The position numbers were made by a program, and so were the translations under genes. Source: Tretioscincus oriximinensis (taxonomy: Eukaryota; Chordata; Lepidosauria; Squamata; Gymnophthalmidae). From it: a stretch of DNA of 64,000 nt. The notes under the pieces were generated by a model that had not been told where the DNA came from, made no database searches, and saw only the letters and a list, made by a program, of their open reading frames with translations. The DNA lies in NCBI GenBank assembly GCA_022410635.1, contig JAJVDF010000161.1, positions 248,892 to 312,891 of the forward strand, in the 5' to 3' direction. Position 1 is the stretch's first letter. Every line of letters begins with the position of its first letter. Positions 1 through 13,700 of this stretch are shown here, piece by piece.

Positions 1-1470
1 AAACTCCCAGAATTCCCTGAATCCTGCCTCCTTGTCTCCCAATGAAATCTTTAGACATCTATACAATTTGCATAAACCCAGCCCTCCAGTCCTCCGGAGA
101 GATTTTTCTTTAGCACTTTAAAATGGAGGCCCCATCCATATGGAGCCTTTTTCTGAGTAGCGTATTTGAGCTTTGTTGAAATTGCATGTTATGAGGATGC
201 TGTTTACAGCACTCTAAAGGCTGGAGATTCCTGCATCCATGGATCAGACAGAAGGTAAACTCGTCTCCAAGATGCAGGAAATAGAATGTGGGGATCGGGC
301 ATATATCAGATTCCTTCATCTTTTCCCCTCACAATTTCCTATCAAAACTATCCACACATGAATAACCCCATGTACCAATTTAACAGTGGGTTTTCCTGAA
401 AAACAAGTAATTGACTTAATACATGTAATTGACTTGAAACCCGAAAACTGCCATTTTTTAAACAATAATCTGGTAAGAGAAAAGCAACAGAAATTTGATT
501 TTCAAGTAGATTATTTTCCCTGTCTGGACACACCTAAGTCAACGTCCTACTAGCTTTACAAGGTTTTATTTAACTTCAAATCTGCTCATAAATAATAGGA
601 AGGGGCATTTTCCTCTTTCTCACAAAGATGCACTGTGTTGAATTAAGTGTCTCTAGATAAGCAATTTGTGTAGGCAACACTGTATTTTTTAACCACTCTG
701 CTGTTCACTAATGAGTTATGAAAATGTGTGGCACTGACATTGTCCAAACCTGTATCAACTTGTGGATCTAAATTAGAATTCTGCTAAAATTCATTTCCAT
801 TAAAAATTAGCAATCAAGAATTAAAAATGCTAGTGGAACTACAGGCTAGATAAGCCTAATTGGTCCAGGTCATTATGTCCTTTCAATAAAGGCATTCTAT
901 TGTATTCAGGAAGAGCAACAGCAGTTGCATGTGTATTCTCTGTATCAGTTTCTGGATCACATGTACAATTTTGTAGTTTAACTCACCTTCAGGTCAAACA
1001 ACAAGAATAAATTAGATGGAATAGTGGTTTGATCTGAACAGTTTTTGCTGTAACAGTATTTTAATAGTCAGAAAAGTCATTCATGTAGAGACATGATAAA
1101 TTGCTTTGCTATAGGGTAATATAAACTTTAACAAGTATGATGAATATTTCTGCTTCACCAAGAACACTGAAATTACAGCAGCTGCTTAAATAAATTCATC
1201 AGAAGAAATGAGGATTGGAACAAAGTATTGAAAAAAGTTCAGCATACTTTCATTTATTAAAAAACAGATAACTTTCTATATTTGAGTTAAAACACAGTCT
1301 GTATATATGGATCAATTTGTTTTGATGGGAACATAAAATTAAAAAAAAATAGTTTAATTACTTCTATATATGGACTTACTTCTGAAATAAATTCACCTAA
1401 AATTTATTTTCACGCATACACAGTTAAGAATTTCCCATAATGGATCACTGCTGTGTCATGATGGGGGGGT
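1..1470. other. AT-rich sequence, nothing recognised
   Basis: I see no gene, RNA, structured repeat or CpG-rich segment here. The two short reading frames near 110-533 have no family resemblance and no splice context. Confidence 0.6.
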
Positions 1471-1474
1471 TTAC

Positions 1475-1735
1475 ATAATGGGTCTATGAGTTATGTCGTG
1501 TAGTTCCACCTAAAGCTCAGACAAAATGTGGCCCACAGAAGCAGGAAATGGCAACCCATTCCTGTATCCTTGCAGGAAAAATAATATGATGCTACTGTAT
1601 TGAGTCCCTCAGATCAAAAGGTGTACAAGTATTACTGGGGAAGAGCAGAAGGCAAGTAGTTCCAGAAAGAGTGAAGCAGCTGGATCAAAGCTGAAATGAC
1701 AGCAAACTTTTTATCTCTACTAAACACCATCCAAA
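1475..1735. repeat. RTE/Bov-B-like LINE fragment
   Basis: The stretch reading GGAAATGGCAACCCATTCCT, followed by CTACTGGGGAAGAGCAGAAG and a GGATCAAAGCTGAAA segment, resembles a LINE-derived sequence common in squamates that I associate with Bov-B/RTE. It is decayed and has no reading frame. That it is a repeat is fairly safe; the family name is from memory and the orientation is not established. Confidence 0.45.
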
Positions 1736-2790
1736 GAGAGAGAGAGAAACAATTAATTTATCTGGAAATTGTTGAAAAGGATCACAACAGTGTATAAACA
1801 TAGCATATAACTTATATCTTACTGAGCTGGTGCTGTGGTAAAATGGAATAAAAGATGCACTCATATAAAAGAGTAGTAATTCAGACTGTCACTACAACAA
1901 AGAAAAGTTTCAAAATGACCTTTTTGTCTTTAGGCATGAGGCTTACACACAATATATCTGGGCTGAGTTTATTGCTTTCATCTTTCTATATATTTCATTG
2001 GACTACAAAAGCATTGACGAAAGTACTATTTTACTTTTGCTGTCAAACTATTGTGTACACAGTGAGCACTAGGGATACTAGCAATCTTTGTTTTGTTTTC
2101 CACCTTCACTTATAAGGCATCTTCAAGGTCTCTCTTATTTCTGATTTCTGTGTATTTCTCTGGTGTCCAAATTGAGTCTATTCTTGTTAAAGCTTTTTAT
2201 CTGGCATGACCAAAAGAAAGAAAATGGATGAAAATGTGCTGAAAATGTTTCATATCAGTAAAAACAAGTCAAGGAGTGTGTAACATTAAAACCAACCTGT
2301 GTCCTGAAATGGCAATGATTACAAATGTACATTATAAAACTTCTCAAAATATTATTATTTATTTTTCATGAAGCAAATATTAAATGAGCTTAATAAGTAG
2401 TAGAAATTGAAAAGACTAAGAACATTTTACTTCATCTGTCCACCAAAATCACTTGTAGTAGTCCTTTCCATATAGCCCAAGTGAATTTATTTTGCAAACA
2501 GATTCATCCGACAAAAGCACAAGTTTTAATGATTAAATATATTGCTCAACTGGGACCTGCCATTCACATACAAGTGTAGACAACTCATATTCACTCTGCT
2601 TTGGGCACAAGGTTATGACCACTGAAGCTGAAGTTGTCAGCTGTGGCTTTTTTTTAGTAGGCACACATAAGTTGTGTTTTTTGGACCCCACTTTGAGGTG
2701 TTCTGTTGAAANGGCCCTGATTTTAATATAATGGGGCCAAATTGGCCTTTGAAGTCAATACTCAGCCTGGGAAGGCAATGTAAAACAGGT
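1736..2790. other. AT-rich sequence, nothing recognised
   Basis: No repeat or gene is recognised. The 86-codon frame at 1855-2115 has no family features. Confidence 0.55.
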
Positions 2791-3115
2791 CATAAGAACA
2801 TAAGAGGAGCCCTGCTGAATCAAGCCAGAGCCTATCTAGTTCAGCATTATGTCTTGCACAGAAGCCCACCAATTGCATCTGGGCAGCTTGAACAGAAGAA
2901 GGCAAAATCTTCACCTTTTCTCTACTTCCTGCAAATGGTATTTCAAGTGTACTGCCTGTTGTTCCATCCTGGAGGCATTATCAAATGATCCATCCTAGTA
3001 TCTATTTCATAACCTTGGTGTCCATAAATGCGTCTAATCCTGTGTTAAATCTATCCAAGCTGCTAGCTACCAACACCTCTTCTGGAAATAAATTCCACTT
3101 ATGGTCTCTTGGCAT
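2791..3115 (-). mobile_element. CR1 LINE 3' fragment
   Basis: The sequence opens with CATAAGAACATAAGAGGAGC, the reverse complement of the CR1 3' terminus. It continues through the segment matching the C-terminal part of ORF2 (the reverse complement of the region around 33750-34070). It is more diverged than the copies at 31-34 kb and 43-45 kb, so it is an older, 5'-truncated insertion. Confidence 0.85.
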
Positions 3116-3284
3116 CTTTTTTGGTGAGATGGGTTGTTNTCCCAGGAAATCACCCCTGATCATGGAATAACTTAGGTTGCATCTAAACAAGTTTTTTTTC
3201 TCATGCATAAGGCATAAAATTGGCAATAAAAATCAGAAGAAAAATGGCAAATATATTTAAAGAGCATTCAGATGTGTTTAAATA

Positions 3285-3560
3285 TACTTGTGTCTGACTC
3301 CTCATTACCCTATGGATTATAGCAGACCCGACCACTCTGTTCTTCACTGATCCTCCAAATCTGACCAAGCTCATCCTCATTACATGCGTGACACTATCTA
3401 TCCATTGTGCTCTCTACTGCCCCTTTTTGGTAAACTTCAAACTTTCCTAGCTTTAAAGCATTTTATTAGTCCTGTCTTCACATTATGTGGCTAATGTACC
3501 TGAGGTTCAGCTTCAGTATTTGTCCTTCAGTATTACTATTGACTATCCCTTCGGTATTGG
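3285..3560. repeat. RTE/Bov-B-like LINE fragment
   Basis: CTTGTGTCTGACTCCTCATT followed by ACCCTATGGAT, and further on CTGAGGTTCAGCTTCAGTAT with TTGTCCTTCAGT, match the general form of the Bov-B segment GTGTCCGACTCTTCGTGACC..ATGGA found in squamates. The copy is strongly diverged. This supports a squamate source, because Bov-B is abundant in that group. Confidence 0.6.
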
Positions 3561-6039
3561 TATTACTATCCCTTCCTCCCTTCTCATAGAATACCTACCA
3601 AAAGCCTACCTGTAGTAAAAAAAACTCACAGCATAATCTTACCAGAGTATGAATTCTTTAGAATGGAATACAATCTGATTATCCATTGAAAATCTTTGAC
3701 TGAATCCTCACACTCACATTCCCAGTGTGGTGATTTCTGTGGAGGCTGATGGGAGAATTGTCTGCAATCGCCTTTGAAAAGATCACACACATAAACACAC
3801 ATGACATCTGCATTTCTGAAGAGGGATCTTTCCAGCATCTTTTCGATGTGCAGCAGTTGGAAACATGATGGCAGAGAACAGATCTCTTCAACAGTAAGCA
3901 GAGATATGCATCCACAGGGGGAGGTATGAAATAGCTGGAGGAAATACTGGCTTAGTTGCAATGGAGAATCAGGTTGCATAAGAAGACTATTTCAATCACT
4001 GTTATCTTAGATAACCTTAGGGTCATTAATGTCAACATCTGGAGACCAATTTGTTTGGCCTCCAGAATAGCTGGCTGTGTTTTGAAAACATCATTTGATT
4101 CCCAAAGGCTAAATAAATGATACAAGGTGAATTTTCAGGACAGAGATCTTTCAGCATTCTAAAATCAGTCTGCTCTATCCTGTGCCCCTGGGCACAGAAG
4201 AGGCCCTCTGCCATAATAATATAGGGAAGCATTTAAACTCACATAGAGTCAAAAGAGGCTTATCCCCTCTGGAACACAGAGACACAACTTAATACAAGGA
4301 TTGAAAAATACATTTGGCATTTTTCTTTTGTGATATTGTGATATCTTTATATAGAGACACCTTTATATCTTGCAGACTTGACATTTTATTAGGATATAGT
4401 TTCATATCCTACTGGCTTAGAGTGGATTACAGATGCTTGGAAGGTGTATGTGTGTGAGAGAGTTTTGTCTTGGACTGCATGAGTCAATATTGAATACATA
4501 TTTCAACGCTTGGGTCATATAAAGATTTTCATTGGTCAATATATGTTATTTGTATATTTATAAATTGTTATGTTATTAGAAGAAACCAATCCTCGTTCTA
4601 GTTATTATCATTTATGGTTTCTGTATATGAACTCTTGCAATCAAGATAAAATTCATAATATACAACCCAAAAAGTTTAACTGCTTTCCTTACAGAACTCA
4701 TGAAAGCCAGGCAGAGCTTAAATTGTTTTTTCTTTTCTTTTATTTGTTCTGATTTCCAATTTGCTCAGAACTGAACTCCCAATAAAACTTAATTTGCTCA
4801 TCTTAATTACCTGCAAGGAGTGTTCATTTGCTCTACTGGTTTGGAACCTATAACGTTTCTTCACCGTTTTTTACCACTGAAGATAATATTCTTCAGTAAG
4901 CCAGAGTGAGAGGATAACAGAAAAGCATGAAAAATTCTGAGTGGGAAATGGTACTTAAAAATAATAGGACAATTGACTCTAATACACTGCCAACCAGCAA
5001 AGAAAAAAAATATAAAAGAAGTAAAAAAGAGCTACTAATGATGATGATGGACAATAACAATAACTAACAATAGCAATCATCATCATAAATGGTTGTTATT
5101 GATAATGTTATTAGTAGTAGTATTCATCTTGTTCAGTATTCTTAACAAAATTTTCAACAGTTAGATTGGTTAGGAAATACTATTTAACACTTCAGAAGGG
5201 AAAGAAAAAAAGCTTCTTGCACATAAATTCTCGTGCCATATAGCAAATTTGGCCCCAAAGGTAAGGCAAGAACTTAGCATGCCTTACCTTGCTCCAGGCT
5301 TCTCTTACCAGCCTTCTGGGCTGTCAGCCAAATGTCTTAACTCTCTGCAATTTCTGTTGTGTCGGGGCTTTGCCTTACCAAGCCTGTGAAGGATTTTTAA
5401 TAAATAAACTATTTGTTTAAGAGACCGGGCTTAATGCTGGAANTTCTCTTTATGCAGATCTTTTTGTAATATTAGCAAAACACTAGGTTTACGAGCATTA
5501 GGTTTAATATCTGGAAGCTCAAAGTAAAGAGTGGAATAGCAGTAATAATTTTGGAAACAANGCTACAAGAGTCGCAATAGCATTTTGGAATGTTGAAATG
5601 TAAGCTTTTTGCAGTTGTGATTTCTAGGTTTCTGCTTCATTTTCAGAGTTCACTAGCTCAGCTGTGGTAGGATTGCCTCACAGACCAGTGGCGTTCACGC
5701 CATAGTGAGGCAATAAAGATGAGAGAGAGCATTAAATTACACTATGTGTTTAGATCGTGAAAAAGCAGTTTTTCCTGTTACAGAACAAGGGGTTACCTGT
5801 TGACTGCTCCTTCCAAAAGCCACCACTGGAAAGAGAGGCAGCATGCACATGCAGAGCCTGAACTGCATCATTCAGTTCTAGTTATTTTGTGCTTGCAAAA
5901 TAAATGAAATGAGATATCATGCAAACAAGTGCCAGATTGTCTTACATATTGACAAAAAAAAATAATCAAACAGATGGTTTTTTCCTCCTTCTGACGGGCA
6001 GAAACGTTAGGCAGACAAAGGAATGTATTTTTTTTTTCC
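3561..6039. other. Mostly unrecognised, AT-rich
   Basis: No gene seen. The 5035-5115 stretch is an imperfect GAT/AAT/TAG trinucleotide-rich segment. A CTGACGGGCAGAAACGTTAG string at 5991-6010 resembles the degenerate hammerhead-like termini of some retroelements but is too short to call. Confidence 0.5.
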
Positions 6040-6180
6040 TCAGAAGGGCATTGATCTATGAAATTTACTCCTAGAAGAGTTGGTGTTGGCTAGCAGCCTG
6101 GATACCTTTAAGACAGGATTAGACAAATTCATGGAAGCAAATTATATATATCAGCAGCTACTAGAATGTATGTCTCAGAG
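6040..6180 (+). mobile_element. CR1 LINE 3' fragment
   Basis: AGCAGCCTGGATACCTTTAA with GACAGGATTAGACAAATTCA is the decayed equivalent of the ORF2 C-terminus encoding SLDSFKTGLDRFMD at 33800-33845. Only about 140 bp is recognisable. Confidence 0.6.
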
Positions 6181-7873
6181 TCATTTTTTTTCTGATTAGG
6201 ATGTGATTTTCTCTTCTACCAGGTGAAGCTAAAAGCTTCTTCATATTCTTCATCTCCTCCTTCTTTCTTCTTCTTTTTCTTTAAGGGTATTTCCCAAAAT
6301 GCTTTCTAATCTGTAGCTTGTACAGATAACAGTTGAAGAGTGTATATGTGTATGTTTAAATGAATAACATTTGAATTGCCCTCACCTATGAAAGTCAATA
6401 AGGTGATGCACATGTATTTTACCTAGAGAAAGCTAATGGGACAAGGAACATCAGAGGCTCCAACACATTTCAGACGTTCTGTTTTTCATTATCTTCACTT
6501 TTGTACCTGAAGTGTGTTTGAGGCAAAAATAGGTGGTGCACGAGGGAACACCACAATCTTCTAGGAGAAACCCGCTGGCTTTTGATTGCCTTATCTGAGG
6601 GGAAAGCAGAGAAAATTACAAAAGGGACTGTGGATTTCAAATTTTGCCGCAGGCAAACTTATCCTTGAGGGATGAAGCTTCTGCACAGGAATTAGCTGGT
6701 TTATAATGCACATTTACATAGTAAAATAGCCTTTGAATGGAGGATTATTATAATGCCTGAATACCTAATTGAAACAAGGTACCACAGTTAACACAATAAC
6801 AGCTTAATTTTGTGCCTTTTTTATCAATCTGAATGCAATTTAATGGTAGAGTAAGGAGGGAAAAAACTCACAACAGAATGCAGGCAGAAAACTAATAAGG
6901 AATATGGTGGGTGCCTAAGAGGCTTATGCAAATGAGGAATAGTAACTGCAGAATATCATTTGTTATAAAGGTTTCAAATGCTCAAACAGTATGGGGGTGG
7001 ATCCCTTTTTAAAAGGGCTTTTTTAGTGAAATATCAATTTGTGGCACATCACACAATCAATATTAAACTGGGGGATGTATAAGCATTTTCTACACTTTCA
7101 TTTCGAAATCCTTTTTCATCCACTTCAACCAGTCGTTTTATTCATCTCATTCATGCTCATTTAACTGACATTTGCTTCCTCCTCCTTGCTTTTGTGATAC
7201 TGGTTGGATCTGTTCCCTATCATTTTTCATCCTTGGGTGAAGCGGGATGACTTGAATAGCCAAAAGCTTTACTGGACTGAGGTGATTTGTAGCTTTGGGT
7301 TTCATTGTTTTCTCTGTTTTGGAATAGTTATTGTGTCTTTGGATGCTGTAGTGTTGTTTTGACTAATTGGTTTATAGATCTATAAGACTTAATATTTCAC
7401 TCTTCATCCAAAGATCCCAGAACATGTTACAACAAGTGATTTTTTTTAAAGAAATGCTTAAAAGCATAATCCGACCAACCTCTCAACCAATACATCCCCT
7501 CTCCCTTGCAGTAATTAGGAATCAGAGGTGGTGAATAGATAGGGGCCAAATCCCATAAAGACTTGGTGTCTGATGTACCTTCATGGGAGGCTTTTCCAAG
7601 CCAAGGGTCACCATGCACAAGGCCTTGTAATGCGCCACATCCCCTCACACATCAAAGGGAAGTGGAACTACAAGAAGGCCCCCGTTTTGTGATTTAACTA
7701 CAAGTGCAAACTTAAATGGAAAGAGACATTCCTTCAAATATTTAAGGCTAAGCCATTGATGGTGTTCTGTGCAGCTTTTTAAGAAATGGCTGAAGTGAGT
7801 TCAAACATTTAGTTGATATCTACCTGAGTCCACTCTGGCTTGTCTCATCCAGCAAATGACCTGCTACTACATC
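6181..7873. other. No gene recognised
   Basis: AT-rich sequence. The part at 7480-7640 (CACAAGGCCTTGTAATGCGCC region) may belong to a dispersed squamate repeat related to those at 10430-10735 and 56060-56400, but similarity by eye is weak. Confidence 0.45.
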
Positions 7874-7942
7874 TGAGCAAGAAAAACGAGACCTTCTGGT
7901 ATAGGGTAGGGTATAAGTTTAAATAAATAAATAGATAGATTG
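7874..7942 (+). repeat. SINE/LINE tail (TATAGGG..TATAA..AAATAAAT type)
   Basis: GAGACCTTCTGGTATAGGGT followed by AGGGTATAAGTTTAAATAAATAAATAG fits the 3' tail seen also near 26440, 27320, 49790, 54940 and 60340. In squamates such tails end SINEs and Bov-B-related LINEs. Confidence 0.6.
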
Positions 7943-7952
7943 GGAGGAATAT

Positions 7953-8551
7953 GTTTGAGCAGCAGAATATGTGAAAAGGACCTGCGTGTATTGGTAGATC
8001 ACAGACTAAACATGAGACATCTCTCTGAAGAGCTGCAAGAACAACAAACACAATCCTGGGGTGTATTAAGAGGACCATAGAATCTTGATCATGTGAAGTA
8101 ATTATTCCTCTCTACAGTACTTTGGTCAGAAGAATGGTGAGTGGTCTGGAAACCATGACTTATAAAAAAANATATCTAAGGATGTTTATTCTGCAGNAGA
8201 GAAGACTGAGAGGAGACCTGACTGCTCTCAATAAATATCTGAAGGGCTGTCACAGAGTAGAGGGATCAATTTTGTGCTAAGTAACACACATAGAATGACT
8301 AGAAATAATGTGATGAAACTGCAAGGAAGTAGATTTAGATTAGATATCAGAAAAAAAAAAACTTTCTGATAGTAAGGATGGTGAACCAGTGGAACAGGTT
8401 GCCACAGGAGCTGGTGAGTTCACCTTNACTGGAAGTCTTCAAATAGAGGCTGGACAGTCATCTGTCTGTGATGATTTAGTTAATCCTGCATTGAGCAGGN
8501 GGCTGGACCCGATGATGTTGGAGATCCCTTCCACTCTATGGTTTTGTATTA
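7953..8551 (+). mobile_element. CR1/L2-clade LINE 3' half, decayed
   Basis: The order of segments matches the C-terminal part of a CR1/L2 ORF2: a GACCTG..TAGTGGTAGAT-like start, AGACTGAGAGGAGACCTGAC, CTGTCACAGAGTAGAGGGAT, GTGGAACAGGTTGCCACAGG and GGACAGTCATCTGTCTGTGA. It ends with a GGACCCGATGATGTTGGAGA..CCCTTCCACTCTATGG 3' end. That terminus belongs to the ATTCTATG-ending CR1 type and not the TTCTTATG type. Several Ns and indels break any frame. Confidence 0.8.
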
Positions 8552-10340
8552 ACATTTGCCAGGNTAAGGAAAGGGTGCTAGAATTCGCTCAGTGGATACA
8601 AAGGGGTTTCTTTAATGTGTGTCTGAATCCACTCCTTGTTTGGGAATTTTTGGATGTTGGCTCACAGGACTCAGTGGCAGCCACTGGTTGCTGTTGCCCT
8701 TAAATCACATCTTTATCCCCACAGACTCCAAANAGCTACGTTGTTTACCAGATAACTCCAGGAGATGCAACAATATGTTTGTCAGGAATATTCCCTAATG
8801 TGAAATTATAAGGGTTCTCTGGTAGGATGGTTTGNCTGTATGAACTACGAGTGGATTTAGGAGGGAAACAACTTGCATTTTGCAGGGTACATGTTCCAGT
8901 TCTGGAGGCAAACTTCTGAGGTTTGTATTTTGCAATGTATATGTTTGAATTCTGGATGGAAGATGTAAATAGTAGATTGATTGTTAACCTGGGGGAGGGA
9001 ACCTGTAAATTGAAGGGAGAGACGGATAGCTATTCATCAATAGCTCTATGAATGAAGGGAAACAGGAACAAAAGAAAGATGCAAAGACAGCATTTCAGTT
9101 TGGAAGCTTCAGCNGCACCTGTGTGCCAGAGAAGGAGGAGAACTGAACTTCCTTTAATGGTGTGAATTGCTTTTTATACAGAGACTGAAAGTGGGTGGGG
9201 TAATGTTCAAATTTCCCTGGCTTCTGGTCACTATCAGAAAAGAATGCAAGNTTGTAGTTCTCCACATGGCTATTCTGCAAATTTCATTGCTGGACTTCTC
9301 TGAGTCATGTATCAAACTAGACACCACCTCTTNGGTGCCATGCAGATGCTTCTTCCAGATATCTCTGAAGAAGGTTTGGAATGTGATAACAGCAGCCTAG
9401 CATAGCTGCCAAGTTTTCTATATTTAACTCTTATAGTACCAAGACTAACAGTGGAATTCATATGGTAAATATGATAAATAGTTGTACCAGGGTCTAGTTT
9501 GGGCCTTGACATAATTTAGTTGCTGCTGTTTGAGCTGAACAAAAAACATTTTCAAGAGCTGAGTAATCTTTTAGATTTTTGGCTGCCACAGCCACACAAA
9601 AAAATCCCNCCAAAATATATATATTCTGGCAACTTTGTCATTGACTATGTCAGTGTTCACAGAAATCTAGAATATGGACCACTGTGCAAGAGAGACCAGA
9701 TCAGGCAGGGAGAAGACCAGAAGAGTAGCTGGGCCACCATTTGAAATGGCTGACACTCCTGAAGGAACTCCAGTCCAGACAATGACACTCCAGGCAGCAA
9801 GATATTTCAGTAGGTATTCTAGCCACAAAAATCAATATACAATAGAAACTCACAAACATAGTAGCAGTGGTTCTCTGTGNTGAAAGGGAGAGAGTTGGTC
9901 CAAATGTTGAAATGTTTCTTGAAATCTCCTACTGATACTTTCCCAATGTTGAATCTCAAAGGAGACAGTCAGGCAGTTGCAGTCAATGGGCATCATTTTT
10001 CATATTTATAGTGCATGTGGGNAGCAGTGTGCAGGCAATAATTTTTCCTTTGCCTCCAAGTCCATTTGAAATTTCCATGCAGCTACATCTTGAGGTTGCC
10101 TCTCTTCTCTCTTAAGGCAGCCTCTCTACACTCTTCATCCTCCCTTGCCACTCAACACCATGTTGGAGCCTTCAGTTCTCTGGAGAGTCAGAGGGTATCT
10201 GTTGAAATACACTGACTGCCCAAAGCTGCCATCACCACTGTTACTGCTGGACATGAGAGGCCTGAGGTATCAAAAAACCTCACTGCCCACCATCAGAGCC
10301 AATTCTCCCAAAAAGGAAGGGTCCATTACTTCACCTTGAT
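8552..10340. other. No gene recognised; N-rich stretch
   Basis: No family recognised. Single Ns are unusually dense between 8.1 and 10.1 kb, about one per 150 bases. Short frames here (for example 9167-9400) are interrupted by Ns and show no family motif. Confidence 0.5.
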
Positions 10341-10341
10341 G

Positions 10342-10740
10342 GTATTTATTTATTTAAAATTATTCATATCCCACCCTTCACCAAAGTTCCAATGGTGGCT
10401 AACAAAAGATCAAGAAAAAATAATAAAAAGTTTTAAAAGATCCATACCCTCCCTCCATCCAACTCTCCCTCCCTGGAAGGAAGGGTGAAGATGTATGTTT
10501 TTACCAGGAACCAAGAACTATACAGTGTAGGTGCCTGGTGTTCCAGAATGTGGGACCACCACAGAGAAGACCCTCCTACATAACCCTGGAGGAATTACCA
10601 GAAGGCATTCTCTGCAAGATCTTAATGGTAGATGCTCTCAAGATCCTAGGATGGTGGGTTAGCTACATTGGCAGACAGCAATGGGTTCAGCTTTGGAAAG
10701 CTGGTGCCCTCTGGCTCTTCAGAGGCCTTCAATAAGGTGN
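10342..10740 (-). repeat. SINE/LINE tail plus adjoining dispersed repeat
   Basis: TATTTATTTATTTAAAATTA followed by CATATCCCACCCTTCACCAAAG is the reverse complement of a GGCGGGATATAAAT..AAATAAATA tail. Adjoining sequence (GTTCCAGAATGTGGGACCAC, then CAGAGAAGACCCTCC) resembles a repeat common in lizards in which a ..GGGCCACCACAGAGAAGGCCC.. motif recurs. I cannot name the second part with confidence. The short frames in it are therefore not treated as genes. Confidence 0.55.
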
Positions 10741-13700
10741 CAAGTAACAAAGGAGGAAAAGAGAGGCTGCTTTGATTGATATGCAGCTTACACAAGCAAT
10801 TCCAACAAAGCTAGAGGCAAAAGGAAATACCATTCCTTTTGACCTCTAGGTTAGTGTCTAAATGCCACTGGTCTTTGGGGGAACCAAATATCCACAAATC
10901 CATTAAAGGAATGATAGAATAGACCTTGGCAAAACCAAAGACCAGGCTTCAGTTATTATGAAAGGAAGGGATGGATTTTATTGCGCTCATGTGGAGTGAA
11001 TGTGTTATGTACAAATACTATAGTTTGGGATTTCATAAAGGAGAGTGGTATATAAATACAACAGATAAAGATTACTTGAATCAGATGTCACCTCATGTAA
11101 ACATATCAAGTTTTTCTATTAAACATATTACATAATTATACCTTAAAATTTGCTATNGTGAGAGATGGCTTTTGTACCAGCTTAGATAGCTGCAGAAAAA
11201 TATTTGATTGAATGTATGAAATCCAGGGCTATTATTCAAACCAATAGGGGTGGTATGCTTCTGAAACGCAATGGCTAGAGAAATCTATTTTTCTTTTTCA
11301 GCCCTGCAAGGTAAGATGGGTTAAAGACCATATTTATTATTTTGTTGAGATGGTATGTTTCAATTGTTTTACTTTTTCTAGCTGTGTAGTGTTGGAAAGA
11401 TAATCAGAAATACATTTCTATTGCCTCCTTTTAAAATATTTTTTCTATGCACAATCTTAATGGAACCAGTGTCTTTCTTTCACTCTTTTTTATTTCTATA
11501 TTTTTTCCTTCTTCCTTTCACACAACATCAATACCATGCATTTGTTTCTTATATCTCCAAATAGTTCTACATGTCAAGGACTAAACCTGCCTTCTGCATT
11601 CAGAATGACCTTGCTTTTACATGATAATCATTTCTCCAGAGTGCTAGCTACCTTGNGAATTTGTCTTTGAACAGTACTGATCCCTTGGTTCAAGAGAGAT
11701 TAATTCAAGAGATTGCTATCTTTGAAGAGAAAGCCTGACTAGGAAGAAAAAAAGGAGGGGAGAAGTTTTTTTGTGGAGAGACAAAAAATGTTAGATATTG
11801 GCTCATTACCTTAGTATCTCTATTTTTATTAAAACTGAGAAAATGTATCAGTAAGTACGACTCCACTCACCTCCAATTTTCTTTGCTGCTTCTTGTTTCT
11901 GTTACATTTCCTGGTAGCCGCATGATATCACATGCCCGATAGGTCACTGCTGCGCTTATTTTACTACAATTCCCAGCATTCTCAGTGAGCCGAGAGCCAA
12001 TGAGCTTTTTACAGCTAGCCTGAATTCACATTACTGAATATCGTCTCTAAGCAATCTTCTACATTTAAAAAGAAGTCCACTGCTTGAATCAAGAAAAAAA
12101 ACCCGGATCAAAACCTTTTTAGCAAGTGGATCACTGAATGTCCATGAGATAATGGGGCAAATTCTACATGATGTTGCTGCCAAGTTGCTAAATATCCGTA
12201 ATGGCAACACAGCCATTATCTCCTTTACAAAGTCTCTTGCTGCCTTATTTTTATAGACAGTACATTTTTTCTATGCTTTTCCCTACTAGAATGGCTACAT
12301 TACTGCTTTCTGCACTTGTTTACTGTTCCGGTTCAGTGTGGGCTGTCCCACCTTGGAATAAACAGCCTATCTCAAGCTGAGCTGGTTTCCAGTGGAGTTG
12401 CTAATGACTTCAGAGAATTGGAGATAACAGCAGGGTTTAAAGATGTCCTTCAAAGATGTTAACCTGGCCATGGTGGAGTGGTGCAGCCTGGATGCCTGCA
12501 ACTCTCCACTGCTCCAGACCTGCCCTGNTTCCAAACCAAGACAAGCCTCAAGCCAATGTTTGTGGAACAGAAGCTGCCAAAATGAGCAACTATAAATGAG
12601 GTCATTTCTAGCATTATGTAGAATAGCATTATGTGGAAATTTTCCAAATTTTCAGACAGTACTTTGTAATTGTTGCTTCTCCATCCTCTGTGGTGTATCC
12701 ACATATTCTCACCACTAAGGCTGTTTGCATATAATGGTTCCTTACCTGGTTCTTGCCGGCTTTTTCCATCATCATGTCTGGTTTGCCCCACATTCTAGTG
12801 GAGATTTCGGAATGAATTGCAGATATTTTCTGACATCTTTGCAGAAGGTGCCAAATTGAATAGGAATCCCGCATTTTCTAGACTTTCTAGCCTACAAATC
12901 ATGTGAAGTCATGTGATTACCTTGGGCTGAAGGTACTACTGAGCATGTCTCAGAACTACAGTTCCTTATTAGTTAGCTAGTTCGCCCATCTGCTTTACTT
13001 GCAAAAACATTAATGTATGTATGCCCAGGATCAAGTGATTTTGCAAGTTAATGAAATAGAGGTTTTTAGCTCTTTATGCTTCTGACAAGCTTTGTTGATG
13101 AGGGGGAAGAATTCTTACTAATTTTATGTTCTGATTATAAAGCCAGACTGTAGCTTTCTAAGGAACTATGTCAGTGCTGAGAACAAGAAAGTGATTAATA
13201 GTTCAGCTCCAAATACAACAGCAGTTGAATCAGTGCAGAGACAAGCACAGTAGTAACATGGGGACATATAAATCCTAGAAGCAGCCAATAGAAGATATGG
13301 ATTTTGCCACCCAAATTCAAACCATTAGAGAGGCAGTAACACTCAGATAGGTCACTCAGAGTTGTATCAGGAACACCAGCCACAGAAATCAAGCCAATGA
13401 CACTTAGAATTTTATTTCCTTTATAAGGGATGGAATCTGGTACTTGCAATTTAGGGGCTTTTTCACACATATTTCCAGGGAAAGATAACTGGGAATCAAT
13501 CCAGTTGGACTTCCTTTGGGAATGCTTCTAAGGTGCAGGAATTATTATGGACTGATTGGGTGCTGCCCATCAAGGTAGGTTTGTGGTAAGTTTAAGTATA
13601 GAAATGCAAATAAATCAATAAGTATGATTTGGGGACGATTGGGAAATTGTGATTAGCAGGAACAGAGCTTCTGAACAGCCAATCACCTGGACCATTTCCT

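Noticed and set aside
5991..6010. CTGACGGGCAGAAACGTTAG as a second hammerhead-like core
   Set aside because: No stem II arms between the two core parts and no pairing flanks.
11900..12960. Possible large inverted pair between 11905-11970 and 12895-12965 (CACATG and ACTACA motifs)
   Set aside because: Matches are short and scattered; no continuous arm could be drawn.
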